64,000 nucleotides of DNA from Neocallimastix lanati (nom. inval.) (GCA_016946835.1 JACVTC010000149.1:154501-218500); one strand, 5' to 3'; shown: positions 46,141 to 59,655, counted from the stretch's first letter. Notes: generated by a model from the sequence alone, not told the origin. Translations and numbers: made by a program.

Positions 46141-46763
46141 TTTAATTTACTTTATATAATTAAAATGTCTATAGTAGGGTAATAACAAATCAATCATATT
46201 CTTTAATTTACTTTATATAATTAAAATGTATATAGTATAATAGTAATAGCAAATATATATATGTATATTTTTTTTTTATTATATATATATAAAATAAAGT
46301 GTAGACTTGTTTCTATAATATATTTGTGGTATTTTTCTTATTTTATTTTATTTTATTTTATTTGAAAAAAAAAATATTATTTAATTGCTAAAAATAGATA
46401 TTTCTAATTAATTTTAAACTAATTAATTTTAAAATTTTTTGTTGGTAGATAAATTTAGAAATCTTTAAATTGTTAGTGTATTCTCAAAAAAAAAGAAAAA
46501 AAAAGTAATACTTTAATAAAAATATATAATTGTTACACAACATATAATATTAAAAATTAAGAAGATTATTATTATTATTTTTTTTTAATGAACGATTTTA
46601 TTAAAAACTTAAAAAAGTATAAATATAATAATACTATATTACATGAAATAATTAAATTTTTTACTTATAATAATCTTAAATATTAATAAAATCAAAAGTT
46701 AATATACTACATAAATTAATATAATGTTCTACATCTATCATTTAATAATCCAAAATTATTAAA
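46141..46763. other. AT-rich spacer
   Basis: Holds a direct repeat of about 70 bp (TCATATTCTTTAATTTACTT and the following TATATAATTAAAATGT, copies from about 46133 and 46194). The rest is low-complexity A+T and the 3' flank of the gene ending at 46764. Confidence 0.65.
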
Positions 46764-47879
46764 TTAGTAATAATAGTATGAAGATTGTTGTGGTTGTGAT
46801 ATTGGTTGAGGTTGAGATTCAGATGGCAATTGAGATAATGGTTGGGTTTGTTGAGGTAATTGTTGAGGTTGAGTAGTTGATGGTTCTTGTATATAGGCTA
46901 TTTGTGTTAAAGGTTGTTGTTGATATGAATAGACATATTCATTTTGAATAGGAATATAATAGATTGCTTGAGGAGATGAAACAGTACATGGTAAATATTG
47001 AGGTATGGATGGACCATTTATTGAATTACTTATATTCGATAAGGATGGTGGAAGAGTAGTGTTGCTTAATGTAGCGGATTGGGGAGAAATAGAATTTTCT
47101 TGACTGGGTATTGAAGGTGGAAATTGATTAAGTGAAGATAAGGATAGTGGAGAGAGAGAAATTTCACAATTTGATACTAATGGTGTTGGTTCATTTTGTG
47201 ATGGTACTGCTTTAAGAATATTTTCATTATTTGAAATTAATAAAGGACAATTATTTAATGATGATACTGGTAAAGCTTTAAAGATATGATTAGCATTATC
47301 ATTAGAATATAAAATAGGTTCTTTGACGGTTGATATATAGTTTATAGTTGTAGATGATTCTGATTGAGCAGGGGATGGGATACTTGATACTTTTGCTTTT
47401 TCCTTTGTTTTTACATTTATATTATTTATATTTTGTTTTGTTTGTTCCTTTTGATTTGCTTGATTCTTATCTATTTTCTTTTGATTTATTTGCTTATGTT
47501 TCTTTTCATTAGAAAATTTATTAAGTGATCTTTCAATTTTTTCCATAATATCATTTTGATCTTTATATTTACAAATATTTGAATATTTTTTATCCATACA
47601 AAGTTCTTTCCAATATTGGTTAACATGGGTACTATTAATACAATCTGGTCTATTATTTGTTTTCTGAAGAATCTTTGACCACAATAATTTCATTTGTATT
47701 GGTGTTGTTGCTACATTATACATAGATTTACATAAAGATTCATAGGAAGGTTTAATTTCAAATTCATCTAGTTGATCAATAACTTTGGCGCACATTATGT
47801 AACGGTAGGCTTCTATTTATTTTTTAAATATACAATAAAATATAATAAGAAATTATATAAATTTTAATATTTAATAATT

Positions 47880-47910
<31 letters not shown>

Positions 47911-48266
47911 TTTATAATAATTATTTATTTTTATAATACATACGAGCTCTATAAATAAAAAATTAATGGTTATAAATATTATTATTATAATAAATTTATT
48001 ATTAAATAAATACATGAGAAAATAAAAAAAAAAAAAAATAAAATAGTTAATATATCTATGTATAATTTTTAATAGTTTAATATATTATTAAATTATTTAA
48101 ATGAAATTTACTGTGAAATATCCCATTTCATTCTAGTAAACTGTTTAAATGAATAACCTTGTTTTTGATATTCTTTTGAATTAAATATATTTTGAACTTC
48201 TTTCACTAATGTAATAAATTTTCTTTGTTTTTCCATATAAATATTAAATAATGAAGCATCTTCCAT
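46764..48266 (-). CDS. Family gene A: three-exon gene with 5-nt micro-exon, unknown function
   Basis: Proposed exons on the minus strand: 48266-48112 (155 nt), 47948-47944 (5 nt, AGCTC) and 47812-46764, total 1209 nt, 402 residues. Introns are GTAAAT...TATAG (163 bp) and GTATGT...ATAG (131 bp). Without the micro-exon the outer exons join out of frame; with it the junction reads ...DISQ-A-QAYRYIM.... The long downstream frame alone starts at ATG 47795, but codons before it (AYRYI) are conserved in gene B and C with synonymous changes, so translation does start upstream. Residues about 1-150 are a conserved helical region (KQFTRMKW, QAYRYIMCAKVIDQL, QMKLLWSKIL, NRPDCINSTH, YWKELC). The rest is Lys/Gln-rich and then Ser/Pro/Gln low complexity, as in regulatory proteins. 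I do not recognise the family; a DNA- or protein-binding helical domain is likely. Confidence 0.75.
47944..47948 (-). other. 5-nt micro-exon of gene A
   Basis: Flanked by ...TTATAG on the left (minus strand) and GTATGT on the right. It is needed to keep the frame between exons 1 and 3. Confidence 0.7.
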
Positions 48267-49785
48267 TTTTATATAAATATATTTATTATTTATTTATATA
48301 TGATTATTTGATTTAAAATTCTATTATTATCTTTGTATTTTTTATTATATAATCTTTAATATATAATGTTTATTTTTTTTTTTATTATTTTTTTTTTTTT
48401 AATTTATATTGTATTTGAAATTAATAATATTTAAAATTTCAGTTTTGAAAACTTAAATCTATATATTTATATATATATATATAATTTTTTTTTATTTTTA
48501 TTTTTATTTTTTTTTGAATTCCCAAAATTGTGCTACATGATATTATATTAAATGTTTATATCTATATCTATATATAAATTATTAAAAAAAAAAAAAAAAA
48601 AAAAGGAGATTTGTTTTTATTTTTATATGTTTTTTTTTAAATATAATGTTAATTAAGAATTAAAAAAAAGTGAAAAAATCTGTATTTTTATTTGCTACCA
48701 AAATTTATTTTTTATTTTTTTTTTTAATAACAATATAATTAATTTTTCTTATAATAGTAAATATTTATATTTAAATATTAATTTTAGTTAAAATAAATAT
48801 TTATTAAATGTTAATTAAGATTTTTTTTTCTAGTACATATTTATTATAATTATTTTTTTTTAAAATGGTTAAATAATAATATAGAATTTATTTATTTTCG
48901 TTTATAATTAATTTTAATATATTTAAAGACTCAAATTCAAGATTTATATATATTTATTTATTATATATTTTAAAATGGTTAAATAATAATATAATTTTTA
49001 ATTATTTTTATTTATAATTAATTTTAATATATTTAAAGACTCAAATTCAAGATTTTTTTTTTTTTTGTATTTTATACATTATATATATATTTAAGATTCT
49101 TTACATAAAATTTAATTATTATTATTTTTTAAGATTTCATTAAATCTAGAATATTTATCATTTGATTATTTTTAGTTATTTAAAAATTTAAAAATCATCA
49201 TTTCTTATACAAATATTTATAAATAAAAATTAAGTTATTCATTTAAAATGACATATTAATTCTATTAAATTGAGATTTTTCTGCTTTTATAATAATTATT
49301 ATTATTGTTATTATTGTTATAATTTCCTCAATATTAAAAATTTAATTATTATTCATTATTATTAATTTTTTTTTTTTTTAAAAAAAAAATAATAATAATC
49401 ATATTTAATAATTAGTAATTTCAATAAGAATTAAGTTATTCATTTAAAATGACATATTAATTCTATTAAATTGAAATTTTTCTGCTTTTATTATTATTAT
49501 TATTATTAATTTTTTTTATCATAACATTAAAAACTTGTTTATCGGAAATATAAATCTCCATAAAAACTAAATATCAAATATTTTGAAATTTGATATTATA
49601 ATTTTATAATATAATAAACTTATTTGAAATATTAAAAACTTATTTATTGGAAATATAAATTTCCATAAAAAAAAAAAGAAAGCTAAATATCAAATATTTT
49701 GAAATTTAATACTGCGATATTATAAACTTATTTTATATAACAATATAACAATATATTTGATATTTAGTTTTCATTCTTTTATATT

Positions 49786-49950
49786 TGAAATATAACAATA
49801 TATCAAAATTCTCGATATGTAGTTTTCATTCTTTTATATTTGAAATATAACAATATATCAAAATTCTCGATATGTAGTTTTCATTCTTTTATATTTGAAA
49901 TATAACAATATATCAAAATTCTCGATATGTAGTTTTCATTCTTTTATATT
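49786..49950. repeat. 55-bp tandem repeat, three copies
   Basis: Unit: ATTTGAAATATAACAATATA, then TCAAAATTCTCGATATGTAG and TTTTCATTCTTTTAT. Three copies here; the duplicated spacer has two (about 55900-56010), so copy number changed after the duplication. Confidence 0.9.
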
Positions 49951-50949
49951 TCTAATGAGTAAGTCATACTAAAAATATCATAATTCATTAATAATAATAT
50001 AAATCGTGTACAGAAAAAATAAAATGGAAAAAAAAATTATACATGTAATATTATGTATTATGTCAAAATAATATGATGAAATTAATGTATTGTTTATTAT
50101 CATATTTATTATTATGCATATTTTTCTACTCTTTAATTAAAAAAAATAAACGATATTTTATATTTTCTATAGTATCAAAATAAATTAAATTCGATTTTTT
50201 AATATTTAAGATTTAGTTAGTAAATGGAAAATAAAATAAAATTAGAGAATGATAATTACATTATATAATATGTAAATAATAAATTAAAATGGCAATTATT
50301 ATTTTTATAATCTATAAATTATATAATTAAAGCAATAATAAATAATTTAAAATAATAATAATAAATATAATTCAAAAAAAAAAAAAAAAAAAAAAAAAAA
50401 ATTATATATTTTTTAATTATTTTATAGAATATATTTTTATTTATTATTTTTCTAATTTAATTTATTCCATTTATTAAATCGTAATATTAGCCTTCATATG
50501 AAATATAAGTTAATTGTCATTGTAAGGATTCTATTAGAATATTTTATAATTTATTATAGTTTTTATATTATAATAGTTAATATGTAAATATATTTAAAAT
50601 CAGTAATACAGAATGATTTTATGATATTTAATTTTAATGTTAATTTAATCAACCATTAAATATTAATATATATTAATAATTTTTAATTTTATTTTATATA
50701 AAATTCTTTAAATTAGTAGTTTAATTATAAAAATTATTATCTTTTAATATAATTTTTTGATACTTTTGTTGGCTGTAAATTTTAGAAATATTTGAAGACT
50801 TCAGGGCAAGATTTTTTTACTTTTAATTTAAAATAAATATATATATATATTTAAAATTTTGAATTTGGATATAATAAATAATTTAAATAAATTATTTTAT
50901 TTATTAAATCGAGATTTTTTTTTTTATTATGAATAAAATAATTTTTATT

Positions 50950-50985
<36 letters not shown>

Positions 50986-51034
50986 CATAAATAATTTAAT
51001 TTATTAATTATTAATTATCTTAATTTTATTTTTT

Positions 51035-51760
51035 ATTTTTTTTTTTTTAAACCATAAATAATTTAATTTATTAATTAGTAATTATCTTAATTTTATTTAT
51101 TATATTTTGGTTTTAAATGAATTTTTTTTTTATTTTATTATACTTTGGTTTTTAATGAAAATATAATAAATAATTACAGTAAATAAAATAAAAACGCTTA
51201 AATAAAAGAATAATTGCTCATTTAAAATTGAATATCAAATCGAGAATACGCCACTTTTATATATATATGTATATTTTTTTTTAAACCATAAATAATTTAA
51301 TTTATTAATTAGTAATGATCTTAATTTTATTTATTATATTTTGGTTTTTAATGAATTTTATTTTATTTTATTATACTTTGATTTTTAATGAAAATATAAT
51401 AAATAAATAAATAATTACAGTAAATAAAATAAAAACGCTTAAATAAAAGAATAATTGCTCATTTAAAATTGAATATCAAATCAAGAATACGCCACTTTTA
51501 TATATATATATGTATATTTTTTTTTTAAATCATAAATAATTTAATTTATTAATTAGTAATGATCTTAATTTTATTTATTATATTTTGGTTTTTAATGAAT
51601 TTTATTTTATTTTATTATACTTTGATTTTTAATGAAAATATAATAAATAATTACAGTAAATAAAATAAAAACGCTTAAATAAAAGAATAATTGCTCATTT
51701 AATATTGAATATCAAATCGAGAATACGCCACTTTTATAATTTTTTTTTTTTTTTTTTTTT
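51035..51760. repeat. Tandem repeat of about 240 bp, three copies
   Basis: Each unit runs from AACCATAAATAATTTAATTT through TTTTGGTTTTTAATGAATTT and AAAACGCTTAAATAAAAGAA to GAATACGCCACTTTTAT. Copies start near 51045, 51284 and 51528. A further partial start lies at 50982. The duplicated spacer carries two copies (about 57083-57300 and 57320-57540). Confidence 0.88.
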
Positions 51761-52978
51761 AATAGTATGTTTTTCCTAAATATTTAAATATATATTAATC
51801 ATTAATATATATTGATATATTCATTTTCATTTAAATTTCCGAATATTTTAATGATTTTTAATTTATAAATTCCATTTTTTTTTATATATTTAAATATAAT
51901 AGGATTGTAGAGAAAATAAAATATAATTAATTATTTCATTATTTCTGTATAATAGATATTTTATTGAAAATACTATTAAATATCTAATTCAAATGGGTAC
52001 ATTAATTAAATAGTAATTATTACAAATTTTTTTGTTAAAGCAATCCTAATATTAATATAATAAATAAATAAAAACAATGATAATAATAAACGTAATAATA
52101 ATAATAATAGTTTGTTAATTATATATATATATATATATATTTTTTTTTTTATTTTATTTAATATGATAAAAATATAAAAAATGTTAAGAATATAATTTTA
52201 TTGTTTTACTTTATTTCTATGATAATATTATTTAAATATGATTATATTATTAAATTGTTTAAATTATAATTTTTATAATTATTTAACATATAAAAAGTAT
52301 TATTAAAGTATTATAATAAATAATTTTTTTAAATATTTTTATTGAATGTTAATTTTAGAAATATTTGAAGTCCAAATGTGAGGTTTTTTTTAAATATTAT
52401 TTACTTAAATTTTAAAGTTTTGGTACAATAAAAATAATTTAATTAAATAATAATCATCGAAAGTCTAATTTTTTTTTTTTTTTTTTTTAATATTATTAAT
52501 GAATATTTATTAGTATATTTATTAGTATATATTTTATTTTATTATTTTTTTTTTAAATTTTAATATTTTAACTTGTCATGAAATAAATGAGTATTAAATT
52601 GATTATTACTAGTTATTTAATAAAAATGAAATAAATAAATAATAATTATTATTTAAAAACTAATAAATGAATATTATTATTTAATAACTATTAAATGAAT
52701 AATACATTTAGTTCTTTAATAAAAATAAAAATATAATAAATAAACAAATAAATGAATGAATGAATAAATAAATAAATAAATAAATAAATAATAATTTTTA
52801 TTTATTTATTATTAAATTAATTACTTTTTTAAATTAATATCATATTTTACAAAAAAAAAAAAATAAAGGTCAAAGTTTTATTTATACAATACAATCAAAA
52901 CTTCTATATTTAATATATTAAAGTTATTCTATATAGTTTAATAAACCAAAATTGATTAATAAGATTTTCTTAAATAAT

Positions 52979-54178
52979 CTAATAATAAATATATAGTTGT
53001 TCTTTCAAATAGTTTAATTGGGCTAATGAATTATTAGATAAATCATTTTCAATTGGTAAATAATATAAAATTTGAGTAGATGGAACAGATTCGGGAAATG
53101 CAAATGGAATATATTGAGTGTATGAGGGAGTACTATATAAAGTTTCATCATTTGAAATAGGTACTGAATCAATAGAATTATTAATTGGAGATAATGATGT
53201 ATATATTGTATCATCAGTATTAGTATAATTAGGTAAATTAATAGGTGATAATTGAGTATTGCTACTAATAGTTGATGATTTAGATAAAGCAGGTGAAAAT
53301 TGAATATTGTTACTTATAGATTCAGATAAAGAAGAGGAAGAACTGGAAGCGATTTTTGTTTTATTTATTTTTTGTTTTAATGGTTTAATTTCTTTTCTTT
53401 GATTTAATTGTTTACATTTCTTTATAGTAGAGAGTTTATTTAATGATTTTTCAATTTTATCTTTAATATCATACTCATCGATATAATGACAAATATTAGA
53501 ATATCTTTTATCCATACATAATTCTTTCCAATATTGCTGAATATGAGTACTATTAATACAGTCTGGTCTATTGTTTGTTTTTTGAAGAATTTTAGACCAT
53601 AATAATTTCATTTGAATAGGAGATTTTGCATTATCATTTAAGGATTTACATAATGATTCATAAGATGGTTTTATTTCAAATTCGTCTAGTTGATCAATAA
53701 CTTTGGCGCACATTATATAACGGTAGGCTTCTATTTATTTTTTAAATATATAATAAAATATAATAAGAAATTATATAAATTTTAATATTTAATAATTTAT
53801 ATATATATATATATTTTTTTATAATAATTATTTATTTTTATAATACATACGAGCTCTATAAATAAAAGATTAATGGTTATAAATATTATTATTATAATAA
53901 ATTTATTATTAAATAAATACATGAGCAAAAAAAAAAAAAAAAAAAAAAAATAAAATAGTTAATATATTTATATATAATTTTTAATAGTTTAATATATTAT
54001 TAAATTATTTAATTGAAATTTACTGTGAAATATCCCATTTCATTCTAGTAAACTGTTTAAATGAATAACCTTGTTTTTGATATTCTTTTGAATTAAATAT
54101 ATTTTGAACTTCTTTCACTAATGTAATAAATTTTCTTTGTTTTTCCATATAAATATTAAATAATGAAGCATCTTCCAT
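52979..54178 (-). CDS. Family gene B: hybrid of neighbours A and C, three exons with 5-nt micro-exon
   Basis: Proposed exons: 54178-54024 (155 nt), 53855-53851 (AGCTC) and 53730-52979, total 912 nt, 303 residues. Introns are 168 and 120 bp with GTAAAT and GTATGT donors. Exon 1, the introns and the first codons of exon 3 match gene A almost exactly. From about position 53680 to the stop, exon 3 and the 3' flank instead match gene C. The N-terminal conserved region is intact. The C-terminal part is shorter than in A, Ser/Thr/Pro/Ile-rich, and ends LKEQLYIYY as in C. Function is unknown, as for gene A. The 244-codon frame beginning at 53713 is only the exon 3 part. Confidence 0.75.
53851..53855 (-). 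other. 5-nt micro-exon of gene B
   Basis: AGCTC between TTTATAG and GTATGTATTA, identical to gene A. Confidence 0.7.
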
Positions 54179-54296
54179 TTTTATATAAATATATTTATTA
54201 TTTATTTATATACGATTATTTGATTTAAAATTCTATTATTATCTTTGTATTTTTTATTATATAATCTTTAATATATAATGTTTATTTTTATTTTTA

Positions 54297-54328
<32 letters not shown>

Positions 54329-57040
54329 AATTGTATTTGAAATTAATAATATTTAAAATTTCTGTTTTGAAAACTTAAATCTCTATATTTTTATATATAT
54401 ATATATAATTTTTTTTATTTTTATTTTTATTTTTTTTGAATTCCCAAAATTGTGCTACATGATATTATATTAAATGTTTATATCTATATCTATATATAAA
54501 TTATTAAAAAAAAAAAAAAAAGGAGATTTGTTTTTATTTTTATATGTTTTTTCTTTTAAATATAATGTTAATTAAGAATTAAAAAAAAGTGAGAAAATCT
54601 GTATTTTTATTTGCTACCAAAATTTATTTTTTATTTTTTTTTAATAACAATATAATTAATTTTTTCTTATAATAGTAAATATTTATATTTAAATATTAAT
54701 TTTAGTTAAAATAAATATTTATTAAATGTTAATTAAGATTTTTTTTTCTAGTACATATTTATTATAATTATTTTTTTTTAAAATGGTTAAATAATAATAT
54801 AGAATTTATTTATTTTCGTTTATAATTAATTTTAATATATTTAAAGACTCAAATTCAAGATTTATATATATTTATTTATTATATATTTTAAAATGGTTAA
54901 ATAATAATATAATTTTTAATTATTTTTATTTATAATTAATTTTAATATATTTAAAGACTCAAATTCAAGATTTTTTTTTTTTTTTTTTGTATTTTATACA
55001 TTATATATATATTTAGATTCTTTACATAAAATTTTAAAATTATTATTATTTTTTGAGATTTCATTAAATCTAGAATATTTATCATTTGATTATTTTTAGT
55101 TATTTAAAAATTTAAAAATCATTATTTCTTATACAAATATTTATAAATAAAAATTAAGTTATTCATTTAAAATGACATATTAATTCTATTAAATTGAGAT
55201 TTTTCTGCTTTTATAATTATTATTATTATTATTATTATTTTTTTCTCAATATTAAAAACTTAATTATTATTCATGATTATTAATTTTTTTTTTAAAAAAA
55301 AAAAAATAATAATTATATTTAATAATTAGTAATTTCAATAAGAATTAAGTTATTCATTTAAAATGACATATTAATTCTATTAAATTGAGATTTTTCTGCT
55401 TTTATAATTATTATTATTATTGTTATTATTGTTATAATTTCCTCAATATTAAAAATTTAATTATTATTCATGATTATTAATTTTTTTTTTTTAAAAAAAA
55501 AAAATAATAATAATCATATTAATAATTAGTAATTTCAATAAGAATTAAGTTATTCATTTAAAATGTCATATTAATTCTATTAAATTGAGATTTTTCTGCT
55601 TTTATTATTATTATTATTATTATTATTAATTTTTTTTATCATAACATTAAAAACTTGTTTATCGGAAATATAAATCTCCATAAAAACTAAATATCAAATA
55701 TTTTGAAATTTGATATTATAATTTTATAATATAATAAACTTATTTGAAATATTAAAAACTTATTTATTGGAAATATAAATCTCCATAAAAAAAAAAGAAA
55801 GCTAAATATCAAATATTTTGAAATTTAATACTGAAATATTATAAACTTATTTTATATAACAATATAACAATATATTTGATATTTAGTTTTCATTCTTTTA
55901 TATTTGAAATATAACAATATATCAAAATTCTCGATATTTAGTTTTCATTCTTTTATATTTGAAATATAACAATATATCAAAATTCTCGATATGTAGTTTT
56001 CATTCTTTTATATTTCTAATGAGTAAGTCATACTAAAAATACTTTTTTTTTTATTAATATCATAATTCATTAATAATAATATAAATCGTGTACGGAAAAA
56101 ATAAAATGGAATAAAAAAATTATACATGTAATATTATGTATTATGTCAAAATAATATGATGAAATTAATGTATTGTTTATTAATATATTTATCATTATGC
56201 ATATTTTTCTACTCTTTAATTAAAAAAAATAAACGATATTTTATATTTCATATATTTTCTATAGTATCAAAATAAATTAAATTTGATTTTTTAAGATTTA
56301 GTTAGTTAATGGAAAATAAAATAAAGTTAGAGAATGATAATTACATTATATAATATGTAAATAATAAATTAAAATGGCAATTATTATTTTTATAATCTAT
56401 AAATTATATAATTAAGGCAATAATAAATAATTTAAAATAATAATAATAAATATAATTCAAAAAAAAAAAAAAAAAAAAAAAAAAATTATATATTTTTTAA
56501 TTATTTTATAGAATATATTTTTATTTATTATTTTTCTAATTTAATTTATTCCATATATTAAATCGTAATATTATCCTTCATATGAATTATCAGTTAATAG
56601 TTATTGAATTATCAGTTAATTGTCATTGTAAGGATTCTATTAAAATATTTTATAATTTATTATAGTTTTTATATTTTAATAGTTAATATGTAAATATATT
56701 TAAAATCAGTAATACAGAATGATTTTATTATATTTAATTTTAATGTTAATTTAATCAACCGTTAAATATTAATATATATTAATAATTTTTAATTTTATTT
56801 TATATAAAATTCTTTAAATTAGTAGTTTAATTATAAAAATTATTATCTTTTAATATAATTTTTTGATACTTTTATTGGCTGTTAATTTTAGAAATATTTG
56901 AAGACTTCAGGGCAAGATTTTTTTACATATATATATATATATATTTAAAATTTTGAATTTGGATACAATAAATAATTTAAATAAATTATTTTATTTATTA
57001 AACTGAGATTTTTTTTTATTATGAATAAAATAATTTTTAT

Positions 57041-57085
<45 letters not shown>

Positions 57086-58176
57086 CATAAATAATTTAAT
57101 TTATTAATTAGTAATTATCTTAATTTTATTTATTATATTTTGGTTTTTAATGAATTTTATTTTATTATACTTTGATTTTTAATGAAAATATAATAAATAA
57201 ATAAATAATTACAGTAAATAAAATAAAAACGCTTAAATAAAAGAATAATTGCTCATTTAAAATTGAATATCAAATCGAGAATATGCCATTTTTATAATTT
57301 TTTTTTTCTTTTTTTTTTTAAACCATAAATAATTTAATTTATTAATTAGTAATTATCTTAATTTTATTTATTATATTTTGGTTTTTAATGAATTTTATTT
57401 TATTATATTATACTTAGATTTTTAATGAAAATATAATGAATAATTACAGTAAATAAAATTAAAACGCTTAAATAAAAGAATAATTGCTCATTTAATATTG
57501 AATATAAAATCGAGAATACGCCACTTTTATATTTTTTTTTTTTTTTTTTTTTTAATAGTATGTTTTTCCTAAATATCTAAATATATATTAAGCATTAATA
57601 TATATTGATATTTTCATTTTCATAAAGGTGATTTAAATTTCCGAATATTTTAATGATTTTTAATTTATAAATTCCATTTTTTTATAAATTTTAATATAAT
57701 AATTATTTAAATATGATTATATTATTAAATTGTTTAAATTGTAATTTGTATAATTATTTAACGTATAAAAAATATTATAATAAATAATTTTTAAATATTT
57801 TTATTGAATGTTAATTTTAGAAATATTTGAAGTCCAAATTCGAGGTTTTTTTTTTTTAAATATTATTTATTTAAATTTTAAAGTTTGGGTATAATAAAAA
57901 TAATTTAATTAAATAATAATCATCGAAAGTCTATTTTTTTTTTTAATATTGTTAATGAATATTTATTAGTATATATTTTATTTTATTATTTTTTTTTTTT
58001 AAATTTTAATATTTTAACTTGTCATGAAATAGATAAGTATTGGATTGATTATTACTAGTTCTTTAATAAAAATGAAATAAATAAATAATAATTATTATTT
58101 AAAAACTAATAAATGAATATTATTATTTAATAACTATTAAATGAATAATACATTTAGTTCTTTAATAAAAATATAA

Positions 58177-58228
<52 letters not shown>

Positions 58229-58285
58229 AACTATTATTTATTTATTATTAAATTAATTACTTTTTTAAATTAATATCATATTTTA

Positions 58286-58321
<36 letters not shown>

Positions 58322-58430
58322 TCAAAGTTTTATTTATACAATACAATCAAAACTTCTATATTTAATATATTAAAGTTATTCTATATAGTTTAATAAACCA
58401 AAATTGATTAATAAGATTTTCTTAAATAAT
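54179..58430. other. AT-rich spacer between genes B and C, no gene seen
   Basis: A near copy of 48267-52978. The AATTAAGTTATTCATTTAAA block occurs three times here (from about 55151, 55342 and 55543) against two in the left unit. A long A run lies at 58287-58319, where the left unit has a much shorter one. Confidence 0.75.
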
Positions 58431-59655
58431 CTAATAATAAATATATAGTTGTTCCTTCAAATAGTTTAATTGGGCTAATGAATTATTAGATAAATCATTT
58501 TCAATTGGTATATAATACAAAATTTGAGTAGATGGAACAGATTCGGGAAGTGCAAATGGAATATATTGAATGTATGAGGGAGTACTATATAAAGTTTCAT
58601 CATTTGAAATAGGTACTGAATCAATAGAATTATTAATTGGAGATAATGATGTATATATTGTATCATCAGTATTAGTATAATTAGGTAAATTAATAGGTGA
58701 TAATTGAGTATTGCTACTAATAGTTGATGATTTAGATAAAGCTGGTGAAAATTGAATATTGTTACTTATAGATTCAGATAAAGCAGGTGAAAATTGAATA
58801 TTGTTACTTATAGATTCAGATAAAGAAGAGGAAGAACTGGAAGCGATTTTTGTTTTATTTATTTTTTGTTTTAATGGTTTAATTTCTTTTCTTTGATTTA
58901 ATTGTTTACATTTCTTTATAGTAGAGAGTTTATTTAATGATTTTTCAATTTTATCTTTAATATCATACTCATCGATATAATGACAAATATTAGAATATCT
59001 TTTATCCATACATAATTCTTTCCAATATTGCTGAACATGAGTACTATTAATACAATCTGGTCTATTGTTTGTTTTTTGAAGAATTTTAGACCATAATAAT
59101 TTCATTTGAATAGGAGATTTTGCATTATCATTTAAGGATTTACATAATGATTCATAAGATGGTTTAATTTCAAATTCTTCAAGTTGATCAATGACTTTTG
59201 CACACATTATATAACGATAAGCTTCTATTTTTATATATATATATATATATATTAAAAATTATATAATATAATATTAATATGAATATTAATATATTATTAA
59301 ATTATAAAATTAAAAATTATAAATATAAATATTTATGATACATACGAGCTCTATAAGAATAATGAAATAATTATTGATTATTAAAATTATTTATTAAATA
59401 ACAAACGAAAATTAAAAATCAAATTAATATTGTTATTTATTATTAATAATATATTTATAAAAAAAATTTTTTTTTATAAAATTAATTATATGATATTTAC
59501 TGTGAAACATTCCATTTCATTCTTGTAAATTGTTTGAATGAACAATTATATTTTTGATATTCCTTCATATTGAATGAATTTTGAACTTCTTTGACCATGG
59601 TAATAAATTTTCTTTGTTTTTCAATATATGTATTTAATAATGAAGCGTCTTCCAT
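58431..59655 (-). CDS. Family gene C: three exons with 5-nt micro-exon, unknown function
   Basis: Proposed exons: 59655-59501 (155 nt), 59350-59346 (AGCTC) and 59224-58431, total 954 nt, 317 residues. Introns are 150 and 121 bp. Exon 1 differs from A and B at several residues (for example NTYIEKQRKFITM, KYNCSFKQ), and the introns have diverged, yet the micro-exon and its splice sites are unchanged. Exon 3 is nearly identical to gene B but carries a 42-bp in-frame tandem duplication (SESISNNIQFSPAL twice) that accounts for its 14 extra residues. Same conserved helical N-terminal region as A and B; family not recognised. Confidence 0.75.
59346..59350 (-). other. 5-nt micro-exon of gene C
   Basis: AGCTC between CTTATAG and GTATGTATCA. 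The flanking intron sequence differs from genes A and B while these positions are kept, which supports function. Confidence 0.72.

Larger units (their letters stand above)
48267..52978. other. AT-rich spacer between genes A and B, no gene seen
   Basis: Low-complexity A+T with several internal duplications: a block of about 120 bp around TTTAAAGACTCAAATTCAAG (twice, 48852-49060), a block starting AATTAAGTTATTCATTTAAA (twice, about 49228 and 49430), the 55-bp and 240-bp arrays listed separately, and long A/T runs. It likely contains the promoter of gene A and the 3' flank of gene B. Confidence 0.75.
47813..53690. repeat. Segmental tandem duplication, unit 1 (about 5.9 kb)
   Basis: From the introns of gene A through its upstream spacer into exon 3 of gene B, the sequence is repeated almost base for base at 53731-59190 (introns of gene B through to exon 3 of gene C). 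Shared landmarks include GAATTCCCAAAATTGTGCTA at 48517 and 54439, the 55-bp repeats at 49.8 and 55.9 kb, and the TCAAAGTTTTATTTATACAA block at 52870 and 58321. Confidence 0.88.
53731..59190. repeat. Segmental tandem duplication, unit 2 (about 5.5 kb)
   Basis: Second copy of the unit described at 47813-53690. It is about 0.4 kb shorter, mostly through fewer 240-bp and 55-bp repeat copies and a deletion near 57.7 kb. Confidence 0.88.

Noticed and set aside
47824-48015. 63-codon minus-strand frame in the intron region of gene A
   Set aside because: It is Ile/Tyr-rich, covers intron 2 and the micro-exon, and is not conserved in genes B and C.
49786-51760. CRISPR array
   Set aside because: The 55-bp and 240-bp repeats are head-to-tail without unique spacers, and the genome is eukaryotic.
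53023-53214. Small minus-strand frames in exon 3 of genes B and C (also 58475-58666)
   Set aside because: They are out-of-frame shadows of exon 3.
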